Shown piece by piece: positions 10,525 to 21,536 of a DNA stretch of 64,000 bases; position 1 is the stretch's first letter, and each line of letters begins with the position of its first letter. The DNA lies in assembly GCA_022560025.1 (NCBI GenBank), contig JAFISE010000024.1, forward strand, positions 186,001 through 250,000, written 5' to 3'. The position numbers and the translations under genes were made by a program. Under the pieces are notes generated by a model. The model did not search any database. It saw only the letters and a list, made by a program, of their open reading frames with translations, and was not told where the DNA came from. Source of the stretch: Stagonosporopsis chrysanthemi (lineage: Eukaryota; Ascomycota; Dothideomycetes; Pleosporales; Didymellaceae).

Positions 10525-11140
10525 TGACAACCCGTAGGACGATCTTTTCCATCGCAAGATTCCAGCGAGACAGTTCGCGGGATCGCCCGCGGATTTCGCA
10601 GCTTCCGCGGAGGGTTGATGCAACTTTTGTCAACACGGGACCGTATTCTAGTCGGGCCGGAAGTGCATATGCAACTACGTCCAAGACGAATGAACGGACA
10701 ACAGTTACTCATACTCGATGGTTTCTGCGAGAGTGGTGTGATGGAATCGCGATGGTATGCTGTGTGATGTCTCGTGCAGTAGGTAGGGGTCAATGGCTTG
10801 CAGAGTGCAGATCTCGCCAAAGCCTACCTCCAGGTCGCACGTCCGCTTTCTCCCACGACTTCATCCTTTTCGTCGGTCGTCTTGCACGAAAGCAATTGTC
10901 GATTTGTGGTTCAATAGGGCGCCGCGTCAGTCGAGGCGTTGATACGAGCGTGACCCCGCACGATCAACGCAAGGGGCCTGGTTCGAGCCTGCTTTGTGCG
11001 GTAGTGACGCGCCAGGCCATCTAACCTCTCTGTTCTGTTCCCAATCCTGGCTGCTAGGCGCGCAGATAACAGCTCCTCCCTAGCAGACAACCTACCGGGC
11101 ATTTCGCCATTATTGGAGACACGCTGCTCACCGTCCGGGC
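10525..11140. other. Intergenic between transporter and regulator
   Basis: About 600 bp without a supported gene. It presumably carries the transporter terminator and the promoter of the Zn2Cys6 gene. Open frames on both strands here have no recognisable domain. Confidence 0.5.
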
Positions 11141-12946
11141 ATGATGCGGATTGTGACCTCGTGTACTTTCTGCCGGTAACGAACTACTGCCTCTTCATCT
11201 TTTCATGCTTACTAAGTCGCGCTAGTTCTCGTAAAAGACGATGCACGTATATTCCATCTCTGAGCACTTGTAAAGAGTGTGTTTCCAAGGATGTCAAGTG
11301 CAGTCTGAGCGAGCTAAGCAGTAACACGACTGGCAAGCAGCGTGTGACCCGACGAGCTCTGCAGCCCCTGCAGCAGAGCAGCACCGTATTGTATGGAATG
11401 CACGAAGGGCCCGCGAGCTCACCAATCTCCATTTACGATGCACCCAGCCACGAAGTTTGCACCGAGCTCGTTGCGTTGTACCTAGATCTCATACACGATA
11501 AACAGCATATTTTGTTTCATCCCCCATCCTTTATTGCCGAATATCATGCCGGACAGGTACCAGAATTTCTTGTTTGGAGCATGGCCGCTCTAAGCTCTCG
11601 GTAAGTCTGATGAGATGTGGTGGCTCTCGTTGAAGTCACTGACAACTTGATGCTATCAGCTTTTCTGACCATGCATGCTTCGCGTCCGTTCCACGTGGAG
11701 AACGAGGTCGTCGTTGGCTAGATATGGCCTTGCATTCTTTCAATAACCGAATCGAGGACATCTGCATCTCGGCTTTGCAAGGAACCATCCTGCTTGGGAT
11801 GGCATGCTTTGCAGAAGGCGAGCATGCAAAGGAGGATTTGCTATCTGCACAAGCTATCCGAATGGTACAGGTGATGCAATTGCCAGACAAACGCTGCTCG
11901 GATGCTATTTCATTCGAGGTACAAGTCCGTTGTAGGTGTGAATCCTAGTATTATACCTGTCCTTCAACGGCTGACATATAGCATTGTTCTGGCAGGTCTG
12001 GATGATGGACTCATGGACTGCCTCACGCGCACAGTATCCTCGTCAACTCCGAGTTGACGCCCAAATTCCGAGGATCTTGGAAGAGAAAACTTTCTACCAA
12101 CTGCAAAGCGAGACATCTCCGAGCAGTGTCCAACTCGATACTACACCCAATCTGGAGGCAAACCGCAATGGCCTTTGGAGTACAATGTTGCCGCTGTCAG
12201 AAATACACAGTCGAGTCATGCATTTGAACTACTTCTTGTGCAATCAGAACGAATACGAAGAAGATCCAGGCAGAGTAGAAGAAATCGCGGAAGAGCTCCT
12301 CAGTTGGAACCGTGCGCTGCCAGAAGCCATGCATTATCTGCCCGTGAACATCGCGCGTGTCAAAGAAGACGGCTTGTTCCGTCAGTTTAATGTGCTCCAT
12401 ATCCTGTATCACTACCAGTTCCAGTTACTCTATTACCAGTACCTACAAAATGATTCCAACCTGGAGTCAAAGTCGACACTGGCAAGAGAACACGAAACTT
12501 ATGCGGCGCGGTGTAAGGCTCACGCCGTCGCAATGAGCGAGATCTTCTGGGCTGCCAACAGCCATAGGGGCACGGAATGCTTCTGGTCCCCAGTGAACGG
12601 TCATCTGCTTGTTGTGGCTTCATCGATCCATCTCCACACACTGCTTTTCGACACAAGCTTAGAACGATTGACGGAAGCGAAGAAGCTACTTGAACAGAAC
12701 TTCACTATGCTATTGCAGCTGCAACAATATTGGCCCAGCCTGGAGCACTCCATGATGCGACTCAGGGCCTTCCACAAAGCGTGCTTGCTGAACGCAGAAC
12801 CCTCAGTATCTTTCCACATGGACGATTGGACCGCTCAGTTCTTGAATCGATACCACATGCCAGTAGAGGACAGACAGAGCACGACGACTCCGGAAGAGAA
12901 ATTCTATGGATGGGACAGGAATACACTACAGTCTCTAAACCAGTAG
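11141..12946 (+). CDS. Zn(II)2Cys6 transcription factor next to sugar transporter
   Basis: Exons 11141-11175, 11226-11600, 11660-11931 and 11982-12946 give 548 aa. The three introns (50, 59, 50 nt) have good donors (GTAACG, GTAAGT, GTAGGT) and branch sites. Splicing the first intron assembles the zinc cluster Cys8, Cys11, Cys18, Cys27, Cys30, Cys37 with the basic stretch RSRKRR between the second and third cysteines. The rest is a fungal-specific transcription factor middle-homology region, with EVCTELVALYLDLIHDKQHILFHPPSF in exon 2 and FWQVWMMDSW at the start of exon 4. The protein is expected in the nucleus, binding CGG-type triplets. Its position suggests it controls the neighbouring transporter and, formerly, the GH127 gene. 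Either of two adjacent ATGs (11141, 11144) could start it. Confidence 0.88.
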
Positions 12947-13137
12947 TGCGCGTCACGAACTCGACTCCGGAGGTCGATCGCCTGAGGTTCCGCTTTCGGT
13001 GGTTAAGGACACCGATTCCACTCGGGGTTTGCGGACACAACGATTACGGCGCCTTACGGCAGCCCACCGATTGGTCGGTCGGACGCTGCGAACTGACGAG
13101 AAGGATATGGGATGCATGCCACAAGTAGGGCCAGGAC

Positions 13138-13144
13138 TATAAAG
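13138..13144 (+). promoter_or_regulatory. Putative TATA box
   Basis: TATAAAG stands 28 bp before the ATG at 13166 and 82 bp before the in-frame ATG at 13220 of the small gene that follows. Confidence 0.4.
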
Positions 13145-13165
13145 GTTGAACAGCCCACAATATAA

Positions 13166-13684
13166 TTGATGATTGCATTCAAGAATGTCGGTAACATCAG
13201 GACTTCCCCAGGGAGTAAAATGACGACCTCACAGACGCTGGTGCTCTACAGTCCACCCACAATGCACACCATATCGACCAGACCAAGCGTATCTTCGCTC
13301 GTTCCTGCCAGTTTCTTTACGCAACAGACTGGAACGGCTATTGCTACTGAGTTGCTCTATCGCGTTCTCTTTGACATAGTCCAACGCTTGGCTGCCTCGT
13401 TCCAACGCCTTGCTTCTAAAGGCATTGACCAATGCTCTTCCTGGCTTGAGCGCAAGATGCAAGAGCGCCGCGAGAGACAAGAGAGCGCAAGAGACGGGCT
13501 CGAGATTGTCCAGGAAGTAGGCAGAATGGCAGCTCAGAGTGGGTTCATCACCTGCCCCATGACGGGCGGGGACAAGAACGCGAGAGGACCGCAAGCACCG
13601 AGGTGGGTGAGGGGTGTACTCGAAGGAATTGAGGATGGCAGGATGGAAGAGAAGGATTTCTGGATATATACACATACTGGATGA
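13166..13684 (+). CDS. Small hypothetical protein
   Basis: I do not recognise this 172-aa product. The frame is uninterrupted and preceded by a TATA box, and the second ATG at 13220 (AAAATGACG) may be the real start, giving 154 aa. The middle third is strongly amphipathic, with LERKMQERRERQESARDG suggesting a charged helix. The preceding segment around VLFDIVQRLAASFQRL is hydrophobic. No signal peptide, cysteine pattern or known domain is evident. The gene lies between the Zn2Cys6 regulator and a repeat-rich region. A chance open frame is possible. Confidence 0.4.
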   Translation: MMIAFKNVGNIRTSPGSKMTTSQTLVLYSPPTMHTISTRPSVSSLVPASFFTQQTGTAIATELLYRVLFDIVQRLAASFQRLASKGIDQCSSWLERKMQERRERQESARDGLEIVQEVGRMAAQSGFITCPMTGGDKNARGPQAPRWVRGVLEGIEDGRMEEKDFWIYTHTG

Positions 13685-14011
13685 GATAGTGCCATAATGT
13701 GATCGCACAGTTTCAAGGCTGTAAGTAGTTTCTGCTGCATCTTCGTAACGCGGCACTCCATGCTGACGCGCTCCAAGCAAGTGCAAAAGCCATTTACTCC
13801 CTCTCAAAACATCGTTTAGTGAGGCGCGAGCAGACAGCCGTTGCGGTGACGCGCAGACACGCACTGGCGGAGCCACTGGCATGAGCAGCAGAGACTCCAA
13901 GCAGGCGCTCCAAGCAGGCGCTCTACGCAAGTACGAAAGCTCTTTATTTCCTCTCGGGGCAATGTTCCATATACAGCGGCCGTGAGGTAGGGTGCGGGCA
14001 GGCCATCACCT

Positions 14012-14056
14012 CAGCGCCCACACACGCAGCGCCCACACACGCAGCGCCCACACACG
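14012..14056. repeat. 15-bp tandem repeat, three units
   Basis: CAGCGCCCACACACG is repeated exactly three times, followed by a partial CGGCGG end. The length is a multiple of three, but no supported gene contains it. Confidence 0.9.
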
Positions 14057-14774
14057 CGGCGGCGAAGCTACAGGTACAGGCAGCGGCGCGCGAGTACACC
14101 GAGAACCTCGTGCGGCCGCAGCTTGACGACCGCTCGTATCGCTTCATCAGGCTGAAGACTCAGCTCGAGGTGGACTTGCTCTGTGAGGCGGCTGCCATGC
14201 TGGACGTCAAAGTTGGTAGCTTCAGCGATGCCAGGAGACGCTCAGCATCACCCACGCCGTCGAGTACTTATTGCCCATGTGGTCACGCTCTTTCAGACAC
14301 AGCAGAGCGAATTGGCCAGCATTGCACAAGGCGGTTGAGGTGAACTGCCTGTCATCTTTGGCTGCGACAGACCCCAAGGCGGAAGAGGGCGAGTGGTCAA
14401 CACGATGTGCTGACATTGCTTCTATGTCTTCTGAGTCGGCGTAAATCTGCCAAATTGTAGCTTCACTATAGATTGAGTTGAGGCATTGAAGTTCTCTAGC
14501 AGCTCCTACCTGGTTAATGCTTGACTGTCCTACAAGTGCTCGCAGTATTGCCTGGTATTGTTGCGCATTCGTGGCTCGGAGTCTCACAATTTCTTTCAGC
14601 AGTAGCAGATGGAACCAGAAGATTCATGGTTCCTTGAAGCCAGCATTAGCGACAGCCACTTTGTGATGTTATAGCAAGATGTCCTTGCTAGATTGAGTGA
14701 CTGTAGTGGCCTTGTGTAGATTCGTAGGCCTTGCAGCTGGGGCAGTATTTGTCTTTTGCTCATGACTTTCTTCG

Positions 14775-15474
14775 TTGCGACCACAGTTCTCGTTGCTATT
14801 ACATTTGCTCGTTGCTATTACAGTTGCTCGTTGCTATTACAGTTGCTCGTTGCTATTACAGTTGCTCGTTGCTATTACAGTTGCTCGTTGCTATTACAGT
14901 TGCTCGTTGCCATGTCTGTCGCCCATTGCCATGTCTGTCGCTCATTGCCATGTCTATCGCTCGTTGCTATTACGGTGACCCGTCGCCATCACGATCGCTC
15001 GCTATTATCACGATTGCTTGTTGCCATTACGATCGCCCATAGCCATGCCCATCGCTTATTGGGAACACACTCGCTTATTGGCATCACGGTCGCTCGTTGC
15101 TGACACGGTTGTTCGTTGCTATGCGTGTTGTTCGTTGCTATGCGTGTTGTTCGTTGCCATGCCTGCTGCTAGTTGTCGTTACAGTCGCTGGTTGCTATAC
15201 CTGTCGCTCATCGCCATCAAGGTTGCTCGTTGCCATCATGATCGCTCACTGCTATCACAGTTGCTCGCTGCTATCATGACTGCTCTTTGCCATCACGATC
15301 GCTCATTGCCACACCTGTCGCTCACTGAAATCACAGTCGCTTTGTGGCACCATAATTGATCATTGCTATCACGGTTTCTCATTGCTATCATAGCTGCTTT
15401 TTGCCTCACTATCGCCCACTGCCATACCTGTCACTCATGAACATCGTAGTCGCCCATTGCCACCACTGTCGCTC
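14775..15474. repeat. Degenerate 19-bp minisatellite, about 37 units
   Basis: A tandem array with period 19, consensus about TTGCYATYACRGTCGCTCR. Units at 14812-14906 are identical or nearly so (TTGCTATTACAGTTGCTCG). From 14907 to 15474 they diverge strongly, yet almost every one is exactly 19 bp; the exceptions I find are 18-bp units at 14775-14792, 15401-15418 and the terminal unit. Because 19 is not a multiple of three, reading frames rotate and repeat every 57 bp, which produces long but meaningless open frames. No gene is supported inside it. Confidence 0.92.
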
Positions 15475-15768
15475 TTGACTTCCTCACTACTATCACTGAC
15501 GCCTCTCGTAATAGTCTTGCCCACTCGTACACCGCGGATTTCTTCACCTAATGCACATAATGCTCTCAGCTTTGGTGAGGCCGCTCGGACCATCTCACAT
15601 GCTTTCAATGTTTACGATGTCGTTCTGTCTTTCACCGTGAATCGCCCACGCTTACCGCCCGCCAAACTACACCCTCCTTCACCAATCCAACCAATCCAAC
15701 CACTCTGAGGCGACCTTACTGCCGCCGCCGGCAAAACTGCGGGCTTGGAGCTCTAGCGTCCCGTCTAG

Positions 15769-16345
15769 AATTATATAAAGACCGCTTCCCCCCGTCTCCG
15801 TCGCTTTTCTCCATCGCACCTCCACTCCACTCCTCCAGAGTCCATGGTCAGCTGACCTTGATTCATTCATTCATCGATTCGTTGTTCCATTCATTCATTC
15901 CTTTCATGTCAAGCATGGCTCTTCATCACTTCAAGCCTTCATGACATCCTTCCTCAACATGAGCATCGCCTACCACCACCAACACTCCATTGCCATGGCT
16001 GCTCGACACCATTGACCCTCATCATGGTCGACCATGCTTGAACAGTTCACACCTTCACTCATGTCTGGCATTGAGCTGGTAAGTATACCCTTCATGGTCT
16101 TGTCTCGTGCTAACATCATCAGCTCTGCTCCTTTCGCTCGCGAACACAACTCAAACAATCCTCCCTTCGATTCCTCTTCAGGTCACAACCTTCGCGCATA
16201 CCACCTGCATCCCATCACAGCAGAGCACGCCATTGACGACACCAACCTCTCTCTCATCCTCTCTTCTTCAACACACACATACAAGGCAGGCAGGCTGGCT
16301 GGATGTCACATGGTTCAGAAAGATGAGGAATGCTTGGGGGCTTGA
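15769..16345 (+). ncRNA. Candidate spliced transcript of unknown type
   Basis: A TATATAAAG box (15772-15780) is followed by a pyrimidine-rich leader and several short upstream open frames. A well-formed intron then sits at 16079-16122: donor GTAAGT, branch TGCTAAC, acceptor ATCAG, 44 nt. Splicing joins the ATG frame from 16034 to a second frame that ends near 16231, giving a peptide of about 52 aa; unspliced, the frame runs to 16345. The peptide matches nothing I know. The evidence is promoter plus intron signals only, so this could be a small-protein gene, a non-coding RNA, or chance. Confidence 0.25.
15861..15900. repeat. TCAT/ATTC microsatellite
   Basis: Imperfect ATTC repeats interrupted by ATCGATTCGTTGTTC. 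They lie in the leader of the candidate transcript above. Confidence 0.8.
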
Positions 16346-17370
16346 GGATCTCGATCCAATAGAGCTTGGCACTATGGATTGGTACATCATCGTGTGGTGT
16401 TGGAGGACAGAAGCTCTTCGTAGCTGGCCTACCACATCGATGATCAGAGCGCTGTTGTTGCTTGATGGATATGATCCTCGCACCGCCTCTGACCTTTCCG
16501 CCTGCAGTCTTGTACTGTAGCAGCACCGGGTGGGAGAGACTTATGTCGGTGGGATGGGAGGAGTTCAGTGACATCCAGCCAGGTGTGGGAAGTCTTGTAT
16601 ACGTACGGCTTCTGTGGTGGATGGTGGTCGATCATGGTGTTGATCATAGTGGTTGGTACTTCAGTGTTGGACATCTTCATCAAGGGTTGGTTGCATGGAC
16701 AAGGGTTTCAATGACTTCACTTAAACAACAATCAATCATTCGACCTTCGGGTCAACCATCATTACCTTCTCTCTTCTCTTACATTCTGTGATTGTCCTCT
16801 TCCTTCTTCCTCATGCATGCTTTAACTCTCCCTATGATCTTTCGCTGACTGCCTTTAACAACCGTGATCTGTCCTCTGCCTTGTCGCGCGCTCACGAGCC
16901 CAATGCCAGCTGTGTTGCCCAAATTTGCCTCCTGGCACACTGTGGTCAAGCTCTGCCTTCGCTCGTTATATCGCGTACATGCTCTGCAGCTCCAACTCTT
17001 AAAACGCAGAAACGCGCGCGTTTGGTGCATGTGCGCACTTGCCTGTGTCCTGATCACTGGCCACAGGGTAGCGTGCGCATGCGAGCGTACTCAATGTACG
17101 CAGCAAGCCTTGCACCCATAGCGCACACAAGCAAAACACTTAATGCAAAAGTAACACTTATACAGCCTACAAATTGAACAAGAAGAAGCATTTAATTCAA
17201 GAGCAACGCCTCCACCTGAGAAATGCAAAGAGGGAGCTTAGTTACTCAACCGGCACTTACGTTGTGCGCACAAATCTACGATTTCCAACGCCGTCACCCA
17301 ATCAACCAGCAAAGAAACGCCTAATGAAAAGAGAGTACACCTGTCTGTCGAGAACAGCAAGACAGCCAAC
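16346..17370. other. Intergenic before kinesin 3' end
   Basis: About 1 kb with no supported gene on either strand. It contains the 3' flank of the minus-strand kinesin gene. Confidence 0.5.
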
Positions 17371-20300
17371 TCAGCTGCCGCCGTGACTTCTCAGCCTCCT
17401 CCCAGCCGTCTGACCCGGTCCGACGGAGCTTGCAAAGTTGGTGATGGACAGGTTCTCTCTCTCGTCCTTGCCAACACCACCGCCCACGGTCTTGCGCATC
17501 ATCTTCTTCATCGGCAGCTTGCTCCCCTCATCGCTAGCCTTGAACTTCTTGTTTGGCGGCGCAGCCGTGATGGCCGAATCGCCAGACTTTGTGAGAAGCA
17601 AAGGCTGGGTGTGAGCGGACTCCTGCGCGACGATGTTAACGTCAAGCTCGCGCAAGGAGATGGGAGCAGTGTGGGTTTGGGCGTTCGCACTGACAGAGCG
17701 AGAGAAATCAGGCTTTGCGGAGGGGAAGAGCTCGGTGGTTGACTCGGCGGGCGCGGCAGCGTCGATGAAGACGGGCTGCTTGGTTGGGCTACGAATGGTG
17801 TCGTCCGAGGTCGTGCGGTCGCGAAGACGTGAGAGGATGGACTCATGATCTTCGGTTCGAGGGAGGGCTGAAGGGATGTGGTAGTTGACGCGCTGAGGCG
17901 TTTGGCCTGTGGGGTTGTACTCCATAAGGTTCTGGGCGCCAACAATCTCGCGAAGTTCGTGGAGAGGTGCACGGATGGTGGCATCAGCAGACAAGGATGA
18001 CAGAGTCTCCCTGAGAGTGCTCTGTTGAGTGGATACATCGGTCTCAAGGGACTGGACGCGTTCGAAGGAACTAGAAAGGTGCTCGCCGATGCTGGAGTAG
18101 GAGGCCTGCACTGTCGACGATAACGTAGCGAGAGAAGCAGTGTGGGCGGTGTGGTGAACGTTGTTCTGTTCGCGAATTCGGGAGACGATGTCGTCGAGTG
18201 AGTGCAACTGCGTATCGAGATGCGTCATCTGAGCTTCCACTGTCTTCACTGTGCTCGCGTGCACAGAGATAGTGGCATCCTTAAGCAAGTCCGAGTGTTG
18301 CGTCGCCATCTCGTAGTCACCGCGAAGTCTTGACTTCATGGCATCTCTAGATGATGCAACGCCGGCCACGATGGTCTTGGACTGATCGTTCCAAGCCTCC
18401 ACGCCTGACGTGTATGCATCCTGCTGTGTCTCGAAAGCGGCGTTTGCGGCTCCCAACTCTACGCCAACGCTTGCAAGCCTTTCGTTCATACGCTGATCCT
18501 GAGCATCAGCATTAGCTCCCATAAGGGCAGTAATCTGTTGCAGCAGTTGCTGGCGCTCTTCTGCAGACTTCTGCTTCTCCTCATCGACCACCTGCGCCAA
18601 TCGCCCTTGGATGTGGGTATTTGCTGCAAGCAAAGCTGTGTTTGCCTCCAGAACTTGAGCGTGCAGACGGTCGTTCTCCGATTGTTGTGCGTTGAGGCTC
18701 TTGACCAGGCTATCGAAGGTAGCTTTGAATTCACGCCCCAAGTTTGCGTATGATTGGTGCAATTCATCTCTGAAGCCATCCAGCTCAGTAATGATGTTCG
18801 CTGAGATCTGCTCAGCTGCAGAGGAGAGCTCATCAAGCCCAGACCCAATCTTGGCCTTGACGTCCTCCCGCAAGGTTTTGATCTCCTCGAGAACCTCGTC
18901 CATATCGTCTCGGGTCTTGGCTGTCTGCTGGTTGACCTCTTGCTCTGAGATCTGGTACGTCTGCATCTTCTCCTGAAGGAATGATTGTGATGCACCCAGT
19001 TTCTCCAATTCATCTCGAACAAAATCTTGCATGCGCGCTGAAAGCAGGTCCATGATTTGTCCCTGCTGTTGCTGGAATTCTTCGATCCGGTCTTCGACAA
19101 GGCGGGTAGTATCACGAACATTGTTCTGCGATGACGCCCAGTTGCGACGGTTCTGGGACTGCAATTCTGACTTTCGACGGATTTTCGATCGTAAACCATC
19201 CAGGTCTGACGTTGTCTTGCCAAGTGTCGAGATCATGCCGTACCCAATTTCTGCAAGTTCACCCTCGGTCTTTGCGTGCGCTTTCCGCATCTCCTCTTCT
19301 TCTGCAAGATTCTGTCGTGTGTGCTCCAACACGATTTCTGTCTTCTCCAGTATACCCTTCGTGCCTTCCAGAGCGAGCTGGGTCTGCTCGTTGTCCTTCT
19401 TGAGTGTTTGGAAGCTCGTTGTCATATTGAACAGCTGCTCCACCTTGGTACGGAGGTTGACTTCCGCTGTCTCGAGTTTTTCGCGTTGCTCCTCACTAAG
19501 AATGCGTCGTGATTCGCTGATGGTGGTGATCTCCTCGTAGCTCTCCTGAGTCAGGTAGACGCCGTTTCGCTGTCTTGTCGCGATAAGCTCGCTTTTAAGC
19601 TTCTCGATCTCGGCTGTGAACTCCTTCAGAAGTGTCTTCTTATTGATAGCCTGGTTGATCTGAGGTTTGTTACGGATGTTCTTCGCGCGGAAAGCATAGT
19701 CGAGCGTAGAGATTGTCTCTTCAAGATTGCTCTTCGCGGGGGACAGGGTCGCGATGATGCATGTTTTTGTACGTCCGCCGAGCGAGTCTTGTAGAAGTCG
19801 CGTCAGTTTCGATTCGCGGTAGGGAATGTGGGAACTGCGTTCGACAAGCGCGTTGATAACACGACCTAGAGTGAGCAGACTCTTGTTGATCAGACCAGCC
19901 TCTGCGGCGCGCTTGTTCTCTGCACCGCTGCGCTGGATATTCTCGCTGCCAGCAAGATCGACCAGATTGAGTTTTCCTGCGCACATTTCTTCCTGGCCGT
20001 CTTCTGTCATGCGCTTCATCAAGACTGTGATTGTAAAGACTGTGTGCGATCTCGAGCTAAGATCGTTGCACTTTGTCGCAGCCACCTGGCGCTTGTGGGA
20101 TCCCGATTGCAGGAGCTGAATGCCGGCTCGCGCTGTCTTGAGGTAACGTTCTTCCATGCCCTGAACCATTGTTGTTGTTTGTCCCTTCTTGCTGTTGTCG
20201 TCGAAGATCTTCAACTTTACTGAGTCGTCGCTTGCGCAGAGATCGCGTAGCTCCTCGTTGTACAATTCGATGAACGAACATTTGACCGAGCTCTCGGTCT

Positions 20301-20973
20301 CCTCTTGGCCGAGTTTGTCAAAAAGCGAGTAAAGAACGCGAGGAACGATACCGGCGGCATCGGGCAGGGGGAGGACGTCGGAGATGTCACCAGTCATTGT
20401 GTACGTCTTTCCGGTACCTGTTTGGCCATAGGCGAAGATTGTGCAGTTGAATCCATCGAGGACCTAGGATGTGTTAGAGAGGCTCTCATCGCGTTTCGTC
20501 GTGATGTGTACCTCGTCAATGATGGGTGCTACAACCTCATCAAAGATCATACCCTGGTCTGCGGCTGGCGAGAAGACCTTGTCAAACTGGTATGTCTTGT
20601 TGCTAAGCGCGCTGGGGCCCATGGATAGTTCGACTGTGTTGCCCTTGATGCCGTTGGTGTTGACGACAACGCCGCTGTTCTCGCGCACTTCCCGGTCATT
20701 GCGCCCACGACAACGGACGACCACATTGATGTTGGTCTCCTGCCCGCCATCTTCGAGGTCAGCTGCTTTCCTCTTGAGCGGAGACGAGCGTGGCGTGCCT
20801 CTTGTCCTGGTCGAAGCTACTGATTCAGCTCGAGATGTGCGTCCATCAAGCATCGGTGTCGCAGAGCGCCCACGCATGAGGTTGTTTGTTGCTGTGCGCG
20901 AGGCTGGTGGGCGCATGGAAGAGGTCGTGCGCTTTGCCGTCGCCGGCGCGCCTGGTCTAGGAAGGCCAGACAT
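17371..20973 (-). CDS. bimC: Kinesin-5 motor protein (BimC/Cin8/Cut7/Eg5)
   Basis: Exons 20973-20512 and 20463-17371 give 1184 aa, within the family range. The 48-nt intron (GTACAC..TAACACATCCTAG, phase 0) falls just before the P-loop. A basic, Ser/Pro-rich N-terminus (~1-85) precedes the motor (~86-430). Motor motifs are P-loop GQTGTGKT (167-174), switch I SSRSH (290-294), switch II DLAGSE (323-328) and the neck-proximal HIPYRESKLTRLLQDSLGG. A long coiled-coil stalk follows. The tail contains the SPTKQPVF region expected for the BimC box, the Cdk site that targets kinesin-5 to spindles. The protein cross-links antiparallel microtubules and separates spindle poles as a homotetramer; it is essential in Aspergillus. 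ATG 20973 is chosen because no upstream in-frame ATG exists. The gene is head-to-head with the PHAF1-like gene. Confidence 0.96.
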
Positions 20974-21536
20974 GTCGAAATACACTGGCTGTGGTGGTTA
21001 GTGAGGAGCTGTCGGTCTGTGTTGATGCACGTAAACATCAAAACACAAAGGGTGCAGGGGTCCGTGTGGGGCCGCCTGCGCTAATCGTCATGTCTAGCAG
21101 CCGCATACATGCAGCTGCAACCCATCTACGCTTCAAGACCCTACTGTTTTCCTGCTCCGATCGCATACGACACCGAAGCTCGTGCTTTGATGTTCACTGA
21201 ATTCTGGACCTTTTACGAATGCTGCCGGGACGTTAACATCCAAAAAGAAGCGTGACACTGCTGTGCATTGCGCCAGGGCCGCCCCTCTTCTCAACATAGC
21301 ACCGCAACAAGGTCAAGCTTCGCCTGAGTACACTTACTGTGACGTTTGCGGCTTGAAGTTTGGTTATTGCTTCGCATTCCAGGCCTCTCGATCAGCATTG
21401 TATTGGTCACCCCACCTTATTCACGTGCAAGAGCACAAGATCACGTTGGGCACTCACTGCGCGCGCGGGCAGGCGCATACTCTAGACTGAAGCCTCCCAC
21501 TGCCTCGCGCAACGACTTTCCAAAAGCCCACTGAAG
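20974..21536. other. Bidirectional promoter region, kinesin-5 / PHAF1-like
   Basis: A 563-bp gap between divergent starts with no supported gene. I identify no specific element. Confidence 0.5.

Noticed and set aside
10960..11020. tRNA suggested by GGTTCGAGCC
   Set aside because: The flanking bases do not pair into a T-arm and no A box or acceptor stem is found at the right distance.
14731..15359. Long open frames with LVAITVARCYYSCSLLL-type repeats
   Set aside because: They are a by-product of the 19-bp array, which lacks stops in three frames. All three frames are equally open and the period is not a multiple of three.
14775..15474. CRISPR-like array
   Set aside because: The units are head-to-tail with no spacers, and the genome is eukaryotic.
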